From: Spirochaetales bacterium
Lineage (GTDB): Bacteria; Spirochaetota; Spirochaetia; UBA9216
Direction: 5' to 3'
Length of the DNA: 35,237 nucleotides
Assembly: GCA_003245835.1 (NCBI GenBank)
Contig: QKCC01000194.1
Location: 1-35,237, forward strand
The notes below the pieces were generated by a model. That model worked only from the letters and a program-made list of their open reading frames with translations. It ran no database searches and had not been told where the DNA came from. Shown in pieces: positions 8,882 through 17,687 of the stretch (its first letter is position 1; the number at the start of each line of letters is the position of its first letter). The position numbers were made by a program, and so were the translations under genes.

Positions 8882-10153
8882 TTAATACAGGAGTCCCGGC
8901 AAAAACAATACAATTTTCGGGAAAAATATTATAAGCATTACTCCGATTGAAAAAATGAATACAAACGGCCATACGCTCTTTATAATTCTCTTTAAATCGG
9001 TACCCGTCACACCGGAAACAACATACATAACGATTCCGACCGGCGGTGAAATACCCCCGAGTACAAGCGATACAATACAGACCATTGCAAAATGCAGCGG
9101 GTCAAAGCCGTAAACAGGAACCAGGGGCGCAAACACCGGGACCAGAACCAGCAGGATAGCTGTAGACTCGATGAACATACCGGCAATATAGATAATCAGG
9201 AAAATAATAATCAGTACAGCCGGTCCGGTTAGCGAGAATGACATCATAAAGCTGTTTATAACCTTGGCCAGTCCGTAATATGTCAGGACATAACCGAACA
9301 GCGATGCAAAAGCAATAATTATCATCGGCTGCACAGCGCTCTTTACCGCTTCGAATATACAGTCCCTTATTTTCCCAAGGTTTATCGACCGGGTAATAAA
9401 ACCGTAGACTATGCCGTATATAATTGCAAGAATACCCGATTCCGTCGCCGTCACAATACCGGTAACAATCCCGCCGATTATAATAAGAGGCATTATAAGC
9501 GCACCAAGACTGCCGAGTACCGAAACCGCCGCCGTTTTGACACCCGCGAATTCAGTCTTCGGAATTTTATGCCTTCTGGCATAAAAGTATGAGTATCCAA
9601 TCATCGCAAAACCGAGCAGAACGCCCGGCACGATTCCGGCGACAAACAGTTTACCGACTGAGATTGATACAACTCCCGAATATACAATCATGATAATACT
9701 CGGAGGTATTATCGGACCAAGCGATCCGGCTGAAGACACAAGTGCGCATGCGAATCCCCTGTCGTACCCCTCTTTTTCAAGAGACGGCACCATGACAGTG
9801 GCAATAGCGGAGCTGTCCGCAACCGAGGAACCTGAAACACCAGCCATCAGCATGCCGGTGACAACCGTCGACTGTGCAAGCCCGCCGCTGAAATGACCGA
9901 CTATTGATCGGCTCGCGTGAATCAGCTTCTTCGTAATTCCGGTGGCATTCATAAGTGCGCCTGCTATCATAAAAAGCGGTATTGCAATAAATGAAAAGGA
10001 ATCAAGCGACGTATAAATTTTCTGTGCCATAATAGTATTGAGCAGTTTCGGGTCCATCATTATTACAAATGTTGCCGATATACCCATACTGTATGCTACG
10101 GGTATTCCCAATACAAGCAGAACACAAAATCCTAAAATTAAAAACAGTATCAT
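8882..10153 (-). CDS. dctM: TRAP transporter large permease DctM
   Basis: 423 residues, almost entirely hydrophobic with about 12-13 predicted membrane helices. It has typical DctM stretches: GIPVAYSMGISA near the start, SFSFIAIPLFMIAGALMNATGITKKLI, GGLAQSTVVTGMLMAGVSGSSVADSSAIATVMVPSL, and SLGPIIPPSIIMIVYSG. This is the elevator-type transport subunit driven by the Na+ gradient. The start overlaps the dctQ stop by four bases (ATGA), with GGAGG inside the end of dctQ, so the two permease subunits are translationally coupled. Length and motifs are complete. Confidence 0.95.
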   Translation of the reverse strand: MILFLILGFCVLLVLGIPVAYSMGISATFVIMMDPKLLNTIMAQKIYTSLDSFSFIAIPLFMIAGALMNATGITKKLIHASRSIVGHFSGGLAQSTVVTGMLMAGVSGSSVADSSAIATVMVPSLEKEGYDRGFACALVSSAGSLGPIIPPSIIMIVYSGVVSISVGKLFVAGIVPGVLLGFAMIGYSYFYARRHKIPKTEFAGVKTAAVSVLGSLGALIMPLIIIGGIVTGIVTATESGILAIIYGIVYGFITRSINLGKIRDCIFEAVKSAVQPMIIIAFASLFGYVLTYYGLAKVINSFMMSFSLTGPAVLIIIFLIIYIAGMFIESTAILLVLVPVFAPLVPVYGFDPLHFAMVCIVSLVLGGISPPVGIVMYVVSGVTGTDLKRIIKSVWPFVFIFSIGVMLIIFFPKIVLFLPGLLY

Positions 10154-10632
10154 TTAGCCTCCAAGCCCCTTCGTCTTCGCAGGTGATTAACCAGAACTTC
10201 GGTGCCGAAAATCGCAATCAAAGCGGCCCCGACCGGCTGTGCCGAGTATACGGCGTTATAAGGCAAATTAACTCCGGAGAGTGTAAAATGCGCCAACGAC
10301 ATGCAAAGCTTAGTTCCCTGAAAAGCCCAGAACACAGCAAATGCGATAATCATGAACTCACCGAAAAACAGGCAGCCTTCCTTTAATCCTGCAGGCATTT
10401 TTTCAACAACAAGATCGAACCCGAGGTTCGCGACATTCCTTACGAGGACTCCCGCATACAGCAAAATCATCCATATAAACATCACCCGTGCTGCCTGTTC
10501 AGTCCATGAAAGGGAACTGTTCAGCACATACCTTGTGAACACCTGCAGCATAATCATTATCATAATTCCGACAAACAGAACGGCTGATATGATTTTTATT
10601 GCTTTTTCAAGATAATCCAGAATTTTCTTCAA
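10150..10632 (-). CDS. dctQ: TRAP transporter small permease DctQ
   Basis: About 160 residues with four predicted helices. The family pattern includes LEKAIKIISAVLFVGIMIMIMLQVFTRYVLNSSLSWTEQAARVMFIWMILLYAGV (residue segments around the conserved SLxWTEE-like motif). DctQ scaffolds the large permease in the membrane. The upstream in-frame start at 10695 would add 21 residues overlapping the previous stop and lacks a ribosome-binding site. The TTG at 10632 follows GGAGG at about 7 bases and gives a normal N-terminus (LKKILDYLEK). The gene lies 34 bases after the aldo/keto reductase and overlaps dctM by four bases. Confidence 0.9.
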   Translation of the reverse strand: MKKILDYLEKAIKIISAVLFVGIMIMIMLQVFTRYVLNSSLSWTEQAARVMFIWMILLYAGVLVRNVANLGFDLVVEKMPAGLKEGCLFFGEFMIIAFAVFWAFQGTKLCMSLAHFTLSGVNLPYNAVYSAQPVGAALIAIFGTEVLVNHLRRRRGLEAK

Positions 10633-10666
10633 CAATGCACCTCCAGATTTGTGAACGAAATTTTTT

Positions 10667-11677
10667 TCATTTAAGAGTTCCGGTATAATTAACACCTACA
10701 GCACCGGTAGGCGGAATAAAATATCCGAACAAACTTCCTTTCAGCTTATTCCAGACTTTGCTGCATTCATCCATGATATCTTCAGACAACGGCCCTTTTT
10801 CAGCAATTTTAATATTCTGTTCAAGCTGGCTGGTTTTGGAATATCCCATCAGGACCGAATCGATGAATGAGTGAGTCAGACACCACCGGATGGATAATTC
10901 GATCAGCGGCATACCAGCCTCGCTGGCTATTAAAGTCAATTCATCAATCGCGTCAAAGTTTCGGTCTGTACAATAGCGTTCCTGGTACATCTTTGAGGCG
11001 AACCTTGTGTTTTCAGCCAGATGGTCCCTCGTATGCTTGCCCGTAAGCAGACCGCCGGCATTCGGATTGTAAATCATAAGCCCCATCTTGAACTTTTGCA
11101 GGAAGTGGGCCATTTCATCTTCAAGTCCGCGGGTTATCAGGTTAAAAACGTTCTGGGCGACGACCGGAGCTATAAGCCGGTTTTGTTTTGCAGTCCAGAC
11201 CATATCGCAGGACTCCCAGGCGGAATGATTACTGATGCCCGTGTACCTGACCTTGCCTGATCTGACAAGGTTGTCCATCGCTTCAAGTATTTCATCCATC
11301 GGGGTAATCCTGTCGGGGTGATGTATAAAATAGATGTCAATGTAACTGGTCTTCAGACGTTTCAAAGAGGCGTCCACCGCGTTGATAATATGATAACGTG
11401 AGCACCTTCCGTCATTGACGCCTTGGCCGGTAGGAAGGAACACCTTTGTACCGATAAGGATTTTATCTCTCATCCCCTGGACAAATTTACCGATTATACG
11501 TTCACTCTCGCCGCCGCAGTAGACATCACCGGTATCGATCATATTCATTCCGGCATCTACGCCAGCTTTCATTATCTCAAATGAGGCTTTTTCATCAAGC
11601 TGATCACCGAATGTCGACGAACCCAATGCTATCCGTGAAACCTTGATACCTGTACCGGTAAGTATTCTATATTCCAT
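10667..11677 (-). CDS. Aldo/keto reductase
   Basis: 336 residues, an (alpha/beta)8 NADPH-dependent oxidoreductase of the YghZ/Tas-like AKR class. The catalytic tetrad is visible: Asp48 and Tyr53 in IDTGDVYCGG, Lys78 in IGTKVF, and His119/120 in DIYFIHHPD. The AKR hallmark GVSNHSAW-type segment appears as YTGISNHSAWE, and SVLMGYSKTSQLEQNI is the cofactor-binding region. It would reduce a sugar or keto acid, or run in reverse as a dehydrogenase. AAGGAG precedes the ATG. It lies 22 bases after the isocitrate lyase-family gene in the same operon, so it probably acts in the same catabolic route. The substrate is unknown. Confidence 0.92.
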   Translation of the reverse strand: MEYRILTGTGIKVSRIALGSSTFGDQLDEKASFEIMKAGVDAGMNMIDTGDVYCGGESERIIGKFVQGMRDKILIGTKVFLPTGQGVNDGRCSRYHIINAVDASLKRLKTSYIDIYFIHHPDRITPMDEILEAMDNLVRSGKVRYTGISNHSAWESCDMVWTAKQNRLIAPVVAQNVFNLITRGLEDEMAHFLQKFKMGLMIYNPNAGGLLTGKHTRDHLAENTRFASKMYQERYCTDRNFDAIDELTLIASEAGMPLIELSIRWCLTHSFIDSVLMGYSKTSQLEQNIKIAEKGPLSEDIMDECSKVWNKLKGSLFGYFIPPTGAVGVNYTGTLK

Positions 11678-11699
11678 AGTCAGTCTGCTCCTTCAGCCA

Positions 11700-12575
11700 T
11701 TAATCCAACCGGCTGCGGATATCCATTTCGTATGAAAATCCGACAAGGTCCTGGTATTCTAGGCGGTCCATAAACAAATCCTGTTCAAAAAGTGCAGCCG
11801 TAGACCCTGTGTCCCTGTACTGCTTATACAGGTTCATCATGGTTTTTGCGTGCATTAATATTGACGCAAGCGGATGTATGACGATTTTAAAACCCATCTC
11901 CAGAAGCTCATGGTTACTGTATATCTGACCGCGGGTAAACTCACATACATCGTACAGAACCGGCGTATGGTCGATAGAAGTTGTAACCTTAAGCAGATCC
12001 TTTTTTTCTAGAAGATTCTCAGGCATCAGCACATCCGCACCGGCTTGCTGGAACGCTTTACAGCGGCGAACAACCTCATCAATACCCAAAGTTTTAAAGC
12101 AGTCAGTCCGGGCAATAATCAGGAAATTGGAATCACGCCGTGCCTTCGCTGCTATTTTGATTTTCTCACAAACCTCTTCAACAGGAATGACGGTAACACC
12201 CTCCATGGCACCGCAGCGTTTAGGGGACGTCTGATCCTCGATGTGTATGCCGCTGACTCCGGCAGATTCATAATCACGGACAGTTCTCCAGACATTATTC
12301 AGGTTGCCGTAGCCCGTATCAGCATCGCACATTAATGGAATATCTATACACTCGGCCAGGTAATGCGCGCGGGTAACCATCTCGGTAGCTGTTCCAAGTC
12401 CGATATCAGGCATGCCTAAAAGACTTGCCATCGTACCATTGCCGCCCATATAGGCCACATCAAAACCCAATTTCTGAATAATCCGTGCGCTGACTCCGTC
12501 GTGACAGCCGGGTGCAACAACCAGGCCTGGTTTATTAATCAGGTCGCGCAGCCTGCTGTTTTTTTCAGGATTCAT
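11700..12575 (-). CDS. Isocitrate lyase/PEP mutase superfamily enzyme
   Basis: 291 residues. The superfamily Mg2+ motif DADTGYGN (Asp84, Asp86) and IEDQTSPKRCG are present. Cys121 in KRCG is the catalytic base of the lyase branch (methylisocitrate or dimethylmalate lyase-type), and mutases lack it. The residue after CG is Ala rather than the His usual in isocitrate and methylisocitrate lyases, so substrate may differ. These enzymes cleave a C-C bond to release a 2-oxo acid. AAGGAG precedes the ATG, and it is the first gene of the minus-strand operon. Possible roles include 2-methylisocitrate lyase-like or oxaloacetate hydrolase-like activity. No methylcitrate synthase or dehydratase lies nearby, which argues against the propionate pathway. 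Confidence 0.88.
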   Translation of the reverse strand: MNPEKNSRLRDLINKPGLVVAPGCHDGVSARIIQKLGFDVAYMGGNGTMASLLGMPDIGLGTATEMVTRAHYLAECIDIPLMCDADTGYGNLNNVWRTVRDYESAGVSGIHIEDQTSPKRCGAMEGVTVIPVEEVCEKIKIAAKARRDSNFLIIARTDCFKTLGIDEVVRRCKAFQQAGADVLMPENLLEKKDLLKVTTSIDHTPVLYDVCEFTRGQIYSNHELLEMGFKIVIHPLASILMHAKTMMNLYKQYRDTGSTAALFEQDLFMDRLEYQDLVGFSYEMDIRSRLD

Positions 12576-12738
12576 GTTTTCTCCTTAAATTATGAATAAC
12601 AAGGTAATCCTTTTCTAAAGGACATTATCTACTTTTGATTAAGATATTAGCGGAGTTTAAATTTGCCTTGGGTAGATAAAATTCATATTTAGGGGGGACA
12701 TATTTTTTATTTTTACATGAAAATCATAAAATATTGTC

Positions 12739-12760
12739 TAATTCAGGGAACCCTGAATTA
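12739..12760. repeat. Perfect 22-base inverted repeat between kinase and catabolic operon
   Basis: Arms TAATTCAGGG (12739-12748) and CCCTGAATTA (12751-12760) flank AA. It lies 16 bases past the stop of the YesM-type kinase and about 165 bases upstream of the isocitrate lyase-family start, all on the minus strand. It is not followed by a good U-tract, so it is either a weak kinase terminator or an operator for the catabolic operon. Confidence 0.6.
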
Positions 12761-12776
12761 TCGGAACAGATTGGAG

Positions 12777-14549
12777 TCAAACCGATCTTGAAAACAGAAC
12801 AGGTAAATTAATTGTGATTATACAGCCGTCAGCAAGATTATCTGCGGCAAGACCGTATGCTTCACCGAAATATGCCTTGATTCTATGCTCAACGTTTCTG
12901 TAACCGTAGCCGCTTTTTGTACTGCTTGCAGTTTCCGAATCCCTGAGCCTTTTCAGAACAGCCGGCGGAATTCCTGTGCCGTCATCAATAACCGTAATAA
13001 TTAATTGTTTTTCCGAACGCCTGAACTCAACTGTTACAGTTCCTGTCTGCTCGTCTTTTTCCAGTATCCCATGCATGATTGAATTTTCGACCAGCGGCTG
13101 CAGCAGCATTTTCAGAACAAGGCAGTCGGCAACCTCGTCAGCTTTTTTAATTACAAGTTTGATATCATCACCGTAGTGAATGCGCTGCAGATCCATAAAT
13201 GACTGCAGGTGCTTTATTTCCTCGTCGACAGTAACCACGTCTTTTCCCTTTGAAAGGGCCTGGCGGTAAAACTTCGAAAGCAGACGGACCGCTTCGACAA
13301 CATCTCCGGTTCTGTTGGCATGGGCCATCCAGTTTATTGCATCGAGCTGGTTATACAAAAAATGCGGATTAAGCTGCGCCTGCAATGCCGACAGCTGGGC
13401 TTCCTTCCTCTGCAGGCTGATGTTGTAAATTTCACCGGCCATCCTCCGGTTTCTGTTTTCCATAACTTCGTACTTCCGCCCCAGAACCATTATCTCGTCT
13501 CTGGACTTTTCCCAGTCGTCAATTCCTTCAACCGGGTCCTGTATGGTGTCAAGAAGTTTATGCAGCCTGCGCGAAAAGCGTGTAGAAATAAGGGCATTGA
13601 ATAAAAAGAGCAGACCAAAAAGCACAACGGCGCTGATAATAAATTTACGGTAAATCTCACTGTTCTTTTTGGCAAAATTATTCAGCGGTACTCTCCCGAC
13701 AATATACCAGTCCGGGTCCGAGATCTTCTGGGTCAAGATAACACTCAGCGGGGTAAACTGAGCACCGCCCGCCGTATATTTATAAGATGAAAAATCAGGG
13801 ATATTGTTTATATTTTCTCCGACAGTGCTTGAATCAATTGCACTGATAATTATGCCTTCTTCATTTATAATAAAGATCTGTCCTCTGATATCCTCACTTG
13901 TCTGCATCAGAATTCTTTTAAAAAGTATGCTCGTGTAGATATCGACGCTGATAACAGCCTGCAGATTTTCCGAGTCCGGTTCCATGATGGCACGGGCGGC
14001 AGACACCAGAGCGACGTTAAGATACTGACCATACTCATTTTTATACGGCTTCGACCAGTAAATATCACCCTCACTTAAACGCGTGTTTTGATACCAGGGG
14101 AACTTTGCAGCGTCCGCCAATGTAGCGAACCTGCTTCCCTCTTTCGTATAAATTCTATCCTGTTTGAAATATATATTTACCTGGCGCAGGGTCAGATTGG
14201 TAAGGATGTTCCTAACCCTGCCGATATCTGCCAGCTCTTCCTCCATCGACCTTCCGCCGTCCCGCCTTATAACATCGAGCACAGTACGATCATAGCGGAT
14301 CCAGTATAGGACTGAAACAGCTTCATTCAGATCATCCTTCACCTCTCGTGACAGAGAAAGCAGGACTCCCTGGTTATTGGCAATTATTTCATCACGCAGA
14401 ATACCGGTAGCCTGGTAATAATAAACTGCGATAAATGACGAAATTGCGGCAAGGTTCACGATAAATGCCATGATAAGCATTTTGGTGCGAAAGGATCGGT
14501 TACTATATGTCGTTATAATTCTGCGCAACGGGTTCATTAAAATTTTCAT
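12777..14549 (-). CDS. YesM-type sensor histidine kinase
   Basis: About 590 residues from the chosen ATG. Order: short cytoplasmic start, transmembrane helix (about 22-44), an extracytoplasmic dCache/Cache-like sensor of about 280 residues, a second helix (FIISAVVLFGLLFLFNALIS), a HAMP-like linker, His_kinase (PF06580 type) with LQAQLNPHFLYNQLDAI (His396), and HATPase with LLQPLVENSIMHGI and DDGTGIP. It should autophosphorylate in response to an external sugar-type signal and act on the divergent YesN-type regulator. The longest open frame reaches 14789 but would run through the regulator promoter and start. In-frame ATGs at 14576 and 14549 are plausible, neither with a clear ribosome-binding site; 14549 gives a typical YesM N-terminus (MKILMNPLRR). 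Confidence 0.85.
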   Translation of the reverse strand: MKILMNPLRRIITTYSNRSFRTKMLIMAFIVNLAAISSFIAVYYYQATGILRDEIIANNQGVLLSLSREVKDDLNEAVSVLYWIRYDRTVLDVIRRDGGRSMEEELADIGRVRNILTNLTLRQVNIYFKQDRIYTKEGSRFATLADAAKFPWYQNTRLSEGDIYWSKPYKNEYGQYLNVALVSAARAIMEPDSENLQAVISVDIYTSILFKRILMQTSEDIRGQIFIINEEGIIISAIDSSTVGENINNIPDFSSYKYTAGGAQFTPLSVILTQKISDPDWYIVGRVPLNNFAKKNSEIYRKFIISAVVLFGLLFLFNALISTRFSRRLHKLLDTIQDPVEGIDDWEKSRDEIMVLGRKYEVMENRNRRMAGEIYNISLQRKEAQLSALQAQLNPHFLYNQLDAINWMAHANRTGDVVEAVRLLSKFYRQALSKGKDVVTVDEEIKHLQSFMDLQRIHYGDDIKLVIKKADEVADCLVLKMLLQPLVENSIMHGILEKDEQTGTVTVEFRRSEKQLIITVIDDGTGIPPAVLKRLRDSETASSTKSGYGYRNVEHRIKAYFGEAYGLAADNLADGCIITINLPVLFSRSV

Positions 14550-14639
14550 CAGACTTGTTATGTTGAATTTCCGCATTTCAGTATGATAGTATAGTTGAAT
14601 ATACAACCGTGGTACAGAGTTGATGTCGGGAGGATTTAA

Positions 14640-16259
14640 ATGCTTCGTATGCTGATTGCTGAAGATGATCGCATTATACTTGATGGATTGTCCAACTGCG
14701 TCGACTGGCACAAGCTTGGAATAACCGATATTCAAACAGCCCGCAACGGTAAGCAGGCGCTGGAAACTGCCCTGCATTTCAACCCACATTTGATCCTGTC
14801 CGACATCGTCATGCCGAAGATGGACGGGGTGGAATTAGCCAATATAATTTCAAAGAAGCTGCCGCAATGCAAAATGATATTCATCACCGGACACTGGGAA
14901 CTCGAATACTGTAAAAGCGCGTTTAAAAACGGCGTCGTTGACTATATTTTGAAACCCGTAGATATAGAGGAACTCGAAAATACCGTCCGGAAAACCCTTA
15001 AAGACATTCAGACTAAAATTTCAATGGACGATTTTTTAAAGGGGACCGAAATCAAACTGCAGCAGGCCATGCCGCTGCTGAAAGCAAAGTTTTTTACATC
15101 ATTACTGAACGGTAAAATAACTGATGAAAAGTACATTAGCGAACGTCTGTCACTGCTCGAAACAGGATTACCCCTGAAAGGGATTTACGAGGTTCTTTCT
15201 ATTTACATCGATGATGATTCGGATTTTTACGGTACAGGCACCGCCCTGAAAAAGGGGCTATTCGAAGTTGCACTGTCCGATAAAATTTCTGAAATAATTG
15301 CCCGGCACTGCAGCGGATTATGCATTGAAGCCCAGGAGCGGCAGTACTCCTGCATACTCTGTTTTAACGAAGACATTCTGGACGAGCAGGACCTGACACC
15401 GGAAAATGTTATTTCGGACATTGCGCAGGAAATTCAGGACACGCTTCTGCAGCAGCTCGGCATTTCAGTCACCATAGGGGTCGGACAGTGGGTTTATTCA
15501 CTGCAGGCCCTTCACCAGAGTGCCCGAAGCGCAGAACAGCGTATGCATCAGCGGTTTTATGCAGGGCCGGGACACATACTTCTGGCCGACAGGGCCACGC
15601 AGCAGCAGGACGGGGCCTTCTCGTACCATGAAATTCAGAAGATAACCGACCTGCTGCAGGCCAGTGATATCAACTATGCAGTAACCTCAATCAATAATTT
15701 ACTGGATCGGCTGAAAACACAGGACTCTGCCAACATGGGTTACAGCCTGGGAATCTGCGCCCAGATATATGCAGTGCTGATGGGAAGCATGCTCGAAATG
15801 ACTAATTTTGACAGCGGGATCCTGACTGAAAAATGTACCGATTTTAACCGGATCCTGCATGCCCAGACCCTCGACGGCGCACGCGAAACCCTTGTTGAGT
15901 TATGTACATGTATTCATAACCGCCTGAAGGAAAGCCGGGAGACTGAAAGTGAAACCATTGTTCGGATTAAAAAGTTTGTCAAAAATAATTACAAAGAAAA
16001 AATATCGGTAGCGCAGATTGCAGATCACGTTTACCTGTCGCTTTCATATATCTGCCTGCTGTTCAAACAGGAAACAGGGACTACTATCAATCAATATATA
16101 ACAGACCTGCGCATCAGGGAATCAGCCCGGCTGATCAGAGAGACGGATCTGCGCATGATCGATATAAGCATGGAAGTAGGATACAACGACGAGAAATACT
16201 GGGCCAGGCTGTTTAAAAACAAGATGGGAATGAACCCCTCGGAATATAAAATAAAGTGA
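14640..16259 (+). CDS. YesN-type response regulator (REC + AraC DNA-binding domain)
   Basis: 539 residues. The receiver domain is N-terminal with the acidic pair in LIAEDDR, phospho-acceptor Asp55 in LILSDIVMPKMDG, and the KPVD Lys. A middle region of about 290 residues resembles the YesN/YpdC linker. The C-terminal AraC-type domain has two helix-turn-helix motifs (VAQIADHVYLSLSYICLLFKQETG and MIDISMEVGYNDEKYWARLFKNKMGMNPSEYK). GGGAGGA lies about 6 bases before the ATG. It is divergent from the YesM-type kinase by under 100 bases, and probably activates the TRAP/epimerase/kinase operon beyond that kinase. The convergent neighbour is the sugar-binding lipoprotein, with a shared terminator. Confidence 0.93.
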   Translation: MLRMLIAEDDRIILDGLSNCVDWHKLGITDIQTARNGKQALETALHFNPHLILSDIVMPKMDGVELANIISKKLPQCKMIFITGHWELEYCKSAFKNGVVDYILKPVDIEELENTVRKTLKDIQTKISMDDFLKGTEIKLQQAMPLLKAKFFTSLLNGKITDEKYISERLSLLETGLPLKGIYEVLSIYIDDDSDFYGTGTALKKGLFEVALSDKISEIIARHCSGLCIEAQERQYSCILCFNEDILDEQDLTPENVISDIAQEIQDTLLQQLGISVTIGVGQWVYSLQALHQSARSAEQRMHQRFYAGPGHILLADRATQQQDGAFSYHEIQKITDLLQASDINYAVTSINNLLDRLKTQDSANMGYSLGICAQIYAVLMGSMLEMTNFDSGILTEKCTDFNRILHAQTLDGARETLVELCTCIHNRLKESRETESETIVRIKKFVKNNYKEKISVAQIADHVYLSLSYICLLFKQETGTTINQYITDLRIRESARLIRETDLRMIDISMEVGYNDEKYWARLFKNKMGMNPSEYKIK

Positions 16260-16330
16260 CAGGTTCCGGCCCCTGAATAGGCTGGTGATGCTGCCGTACT
16301 TCGTGAACGATATTCAACTGACATAAAAAA

Positions 16331-16372
16331 GGAGCGCCCTATTCATAAGACGCTCCCTATTACAATTTTTTT
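16331..16372. terminator. Bidirectional rho-independent terminator
   Basis: The GGAGCG (16331-16336) and CGCTCC (16351-16356) stem has a 14-base loop. On the plus strand it is followed by a T-run at 16366-16372; on the minus strand it is followed at once by six Ts. It serves both the YesN-type regulator gene (plus) and the sugar-binding lipoprotein gene (minus). Confidence 0.85.
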
Positions 16373-16380
16373 AAGTTTTA

Positions 16381-17568
16381 TTATTTATAGGGACTGAAAT
16401 CGATATCAGCAAAATCCGGATTATTCATGTCCTTATAACCTGATTTGAAAATTGTGTCATAAGTCAACTGGGGCTTTGATGCCAGCAGGGTATCAATAGG
16501 TGAATAAGCGGTTTTGGCACCGTCAATAGAAGGTCCGCTTGTTACACCTTTCAATCCGTCAACTCCGTCAACGATGTTCTTGGCGATTGTAACAGAATCT
16601 TTAACCAGTTTCGAAACGTCTTTAAAAACTGTCATGGTCTGGGTACCCTTACCGGTAACAGTGTCTCCCATAAGACTGGCAAGAGTAACGTTTGAAGCAT
16701 CCTGACCTGTTGTGTAGTACTTGGCATACGGAGTTGCCATTTTAGCAAATTCCTGGCGAATTGCAGCTGAAGTGTCGTCATTCGGAGCCAATACGAAAAC
16801 TTTGTCCGAAGTCTTTTTAATCTGCGCAACTACACCTGCAGCTTTAATTCCTGCAGTTTCAGGGTTCCAGTCAGTATCGATCGGCTGCATGGCTTTCTGC
16901 AAAGCAGTTTTTGCAGCATCATTAAATGTAGCTTCTGTATACAATGCGAGGCTTTTAAATGCATCTGCATCCTGGTTCACAATGTTGAATATATTCAGGT
17001 TCGGCTGAAGTTCTTCAAAAGCTCCGCCGAAGAAGTATGTGGCATTCGGCCAGTCAGCAACTCGGCCCGCAAAAATTGCCAGGTCGCCGGGATTGGACGG
17101 AGTACATCCTTCTGCTTTTGCTGCGTCCACAAGATGTTTACCCATCGCTTTACCAACATTCCAGCTGTTGAATGTTGTGTAGTAGTCAGCAACATCTGAG
17201 GAAGATTTTGCCATTCGGTCATGCGCAATAACAGTCACGCCTTCACTATGTGCAGCTGCAACAGCAGAAGCACCGGAACCCTGCGCCGTAATAATTATTA
17301 CCTTGGCGCCTTTGGCTATTAATGCTTCAACGTTTTGTTTTTCTTTAGCTTCATCACCTTCCGAGAATAAAATCTCAAACGGGTAATTTGAACCTAAAGC
17401 TGCCAAATCTTTCTGAAAAAAAGCACCATCCTGATTTGCCCATCTTTCTTCTGAAGCATCCGGCAGAACAACACCAATTTTAATTTGGGAAGATTCTTTC
17501 TTGCTGCATGAGAAAAAGAGTCCTGATAATACTGCTAAAATCAGCAGTGCACCTAAAAAACGTTTCAT
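16381..17568 (-). CDS. Sugar ABC transporter substrate-binding lipoprotein (ChvE/XylF-like)
   Basis: 395 residues. The signal peptide ends in the lipobox LFFSC (Cys at about 21), so it is a lipid-anchored periplasmic protein. The mature part is a type I periplasmic binding fold (Peripla_BP_4): IKIGVVLPDASEERWANQDG, NVEALIAKGAKVIIITAQG, VIAHDRM, a Rossmann-like VLAPNDDT, TGQDAS, and TQTMTVFKDVSKL. The TMTVFKD segment is typical of ChvE-type multiple-monosaccharide binding proteins. GGAGGTAATT immediately precedes the ATG. It is the last gene of the ABC operon, 119 bases after the permease, and ends at a terminator. Probable ligands are xylose, glucose, galactose or arabinose. Confidence 0.92.
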   Translation of the reverse strand: MKRFLGALLILAVLSGLFFSCSKKESSQIKIGVVLPDASEERWANQDGAFFQKDLAALGSNYPFEILFSEGDEAKEKQNVEALIAKGAKVIIITAQGSGASAVAAAHSEGVTVIAHDRMAKSSSDVADYYTTFNSWNVGKAMGKHLVDAAKAEGCTPSNPGDLAIFAGRVADWPNATYFFGGAFEELQPNLNIFNIVNQDADAFKSLALYTEATFNDAAKTALQKAMQPIDTDWNPETAGIKAAGVVAQIKKTSDKVFVLAPNDDTSAAIRQEFAKMATPYAKYYTTGQDASNVTLASLMGDTVTGKGTQTMTVFKDVSKLVKDSVTIAKNIVDGVDGLKGVTSGPSIDGAKTAYSPIDTLLASKPQLTYDTIFKSGYKDMNNPDFADIDFSPYK

Positions 17569-17687
17569 AATTACCTCCTGTGAAACATTTCAATTTACGG
17601 TTTTTAATTTTCTGCAATTTTTTACATATATTACTTAGAGCACAGTTATCCTTGCTGAATACTGAACTCATATTCCCGGTTCCTGAT

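Noticed and set aside
14550-14789. Longer N-terminus of the YesM-type kinase
   Set aside because: The extension would overlap the divergent regulator start and its ribosome-binding site and has no conserved sequence or ribosome site.
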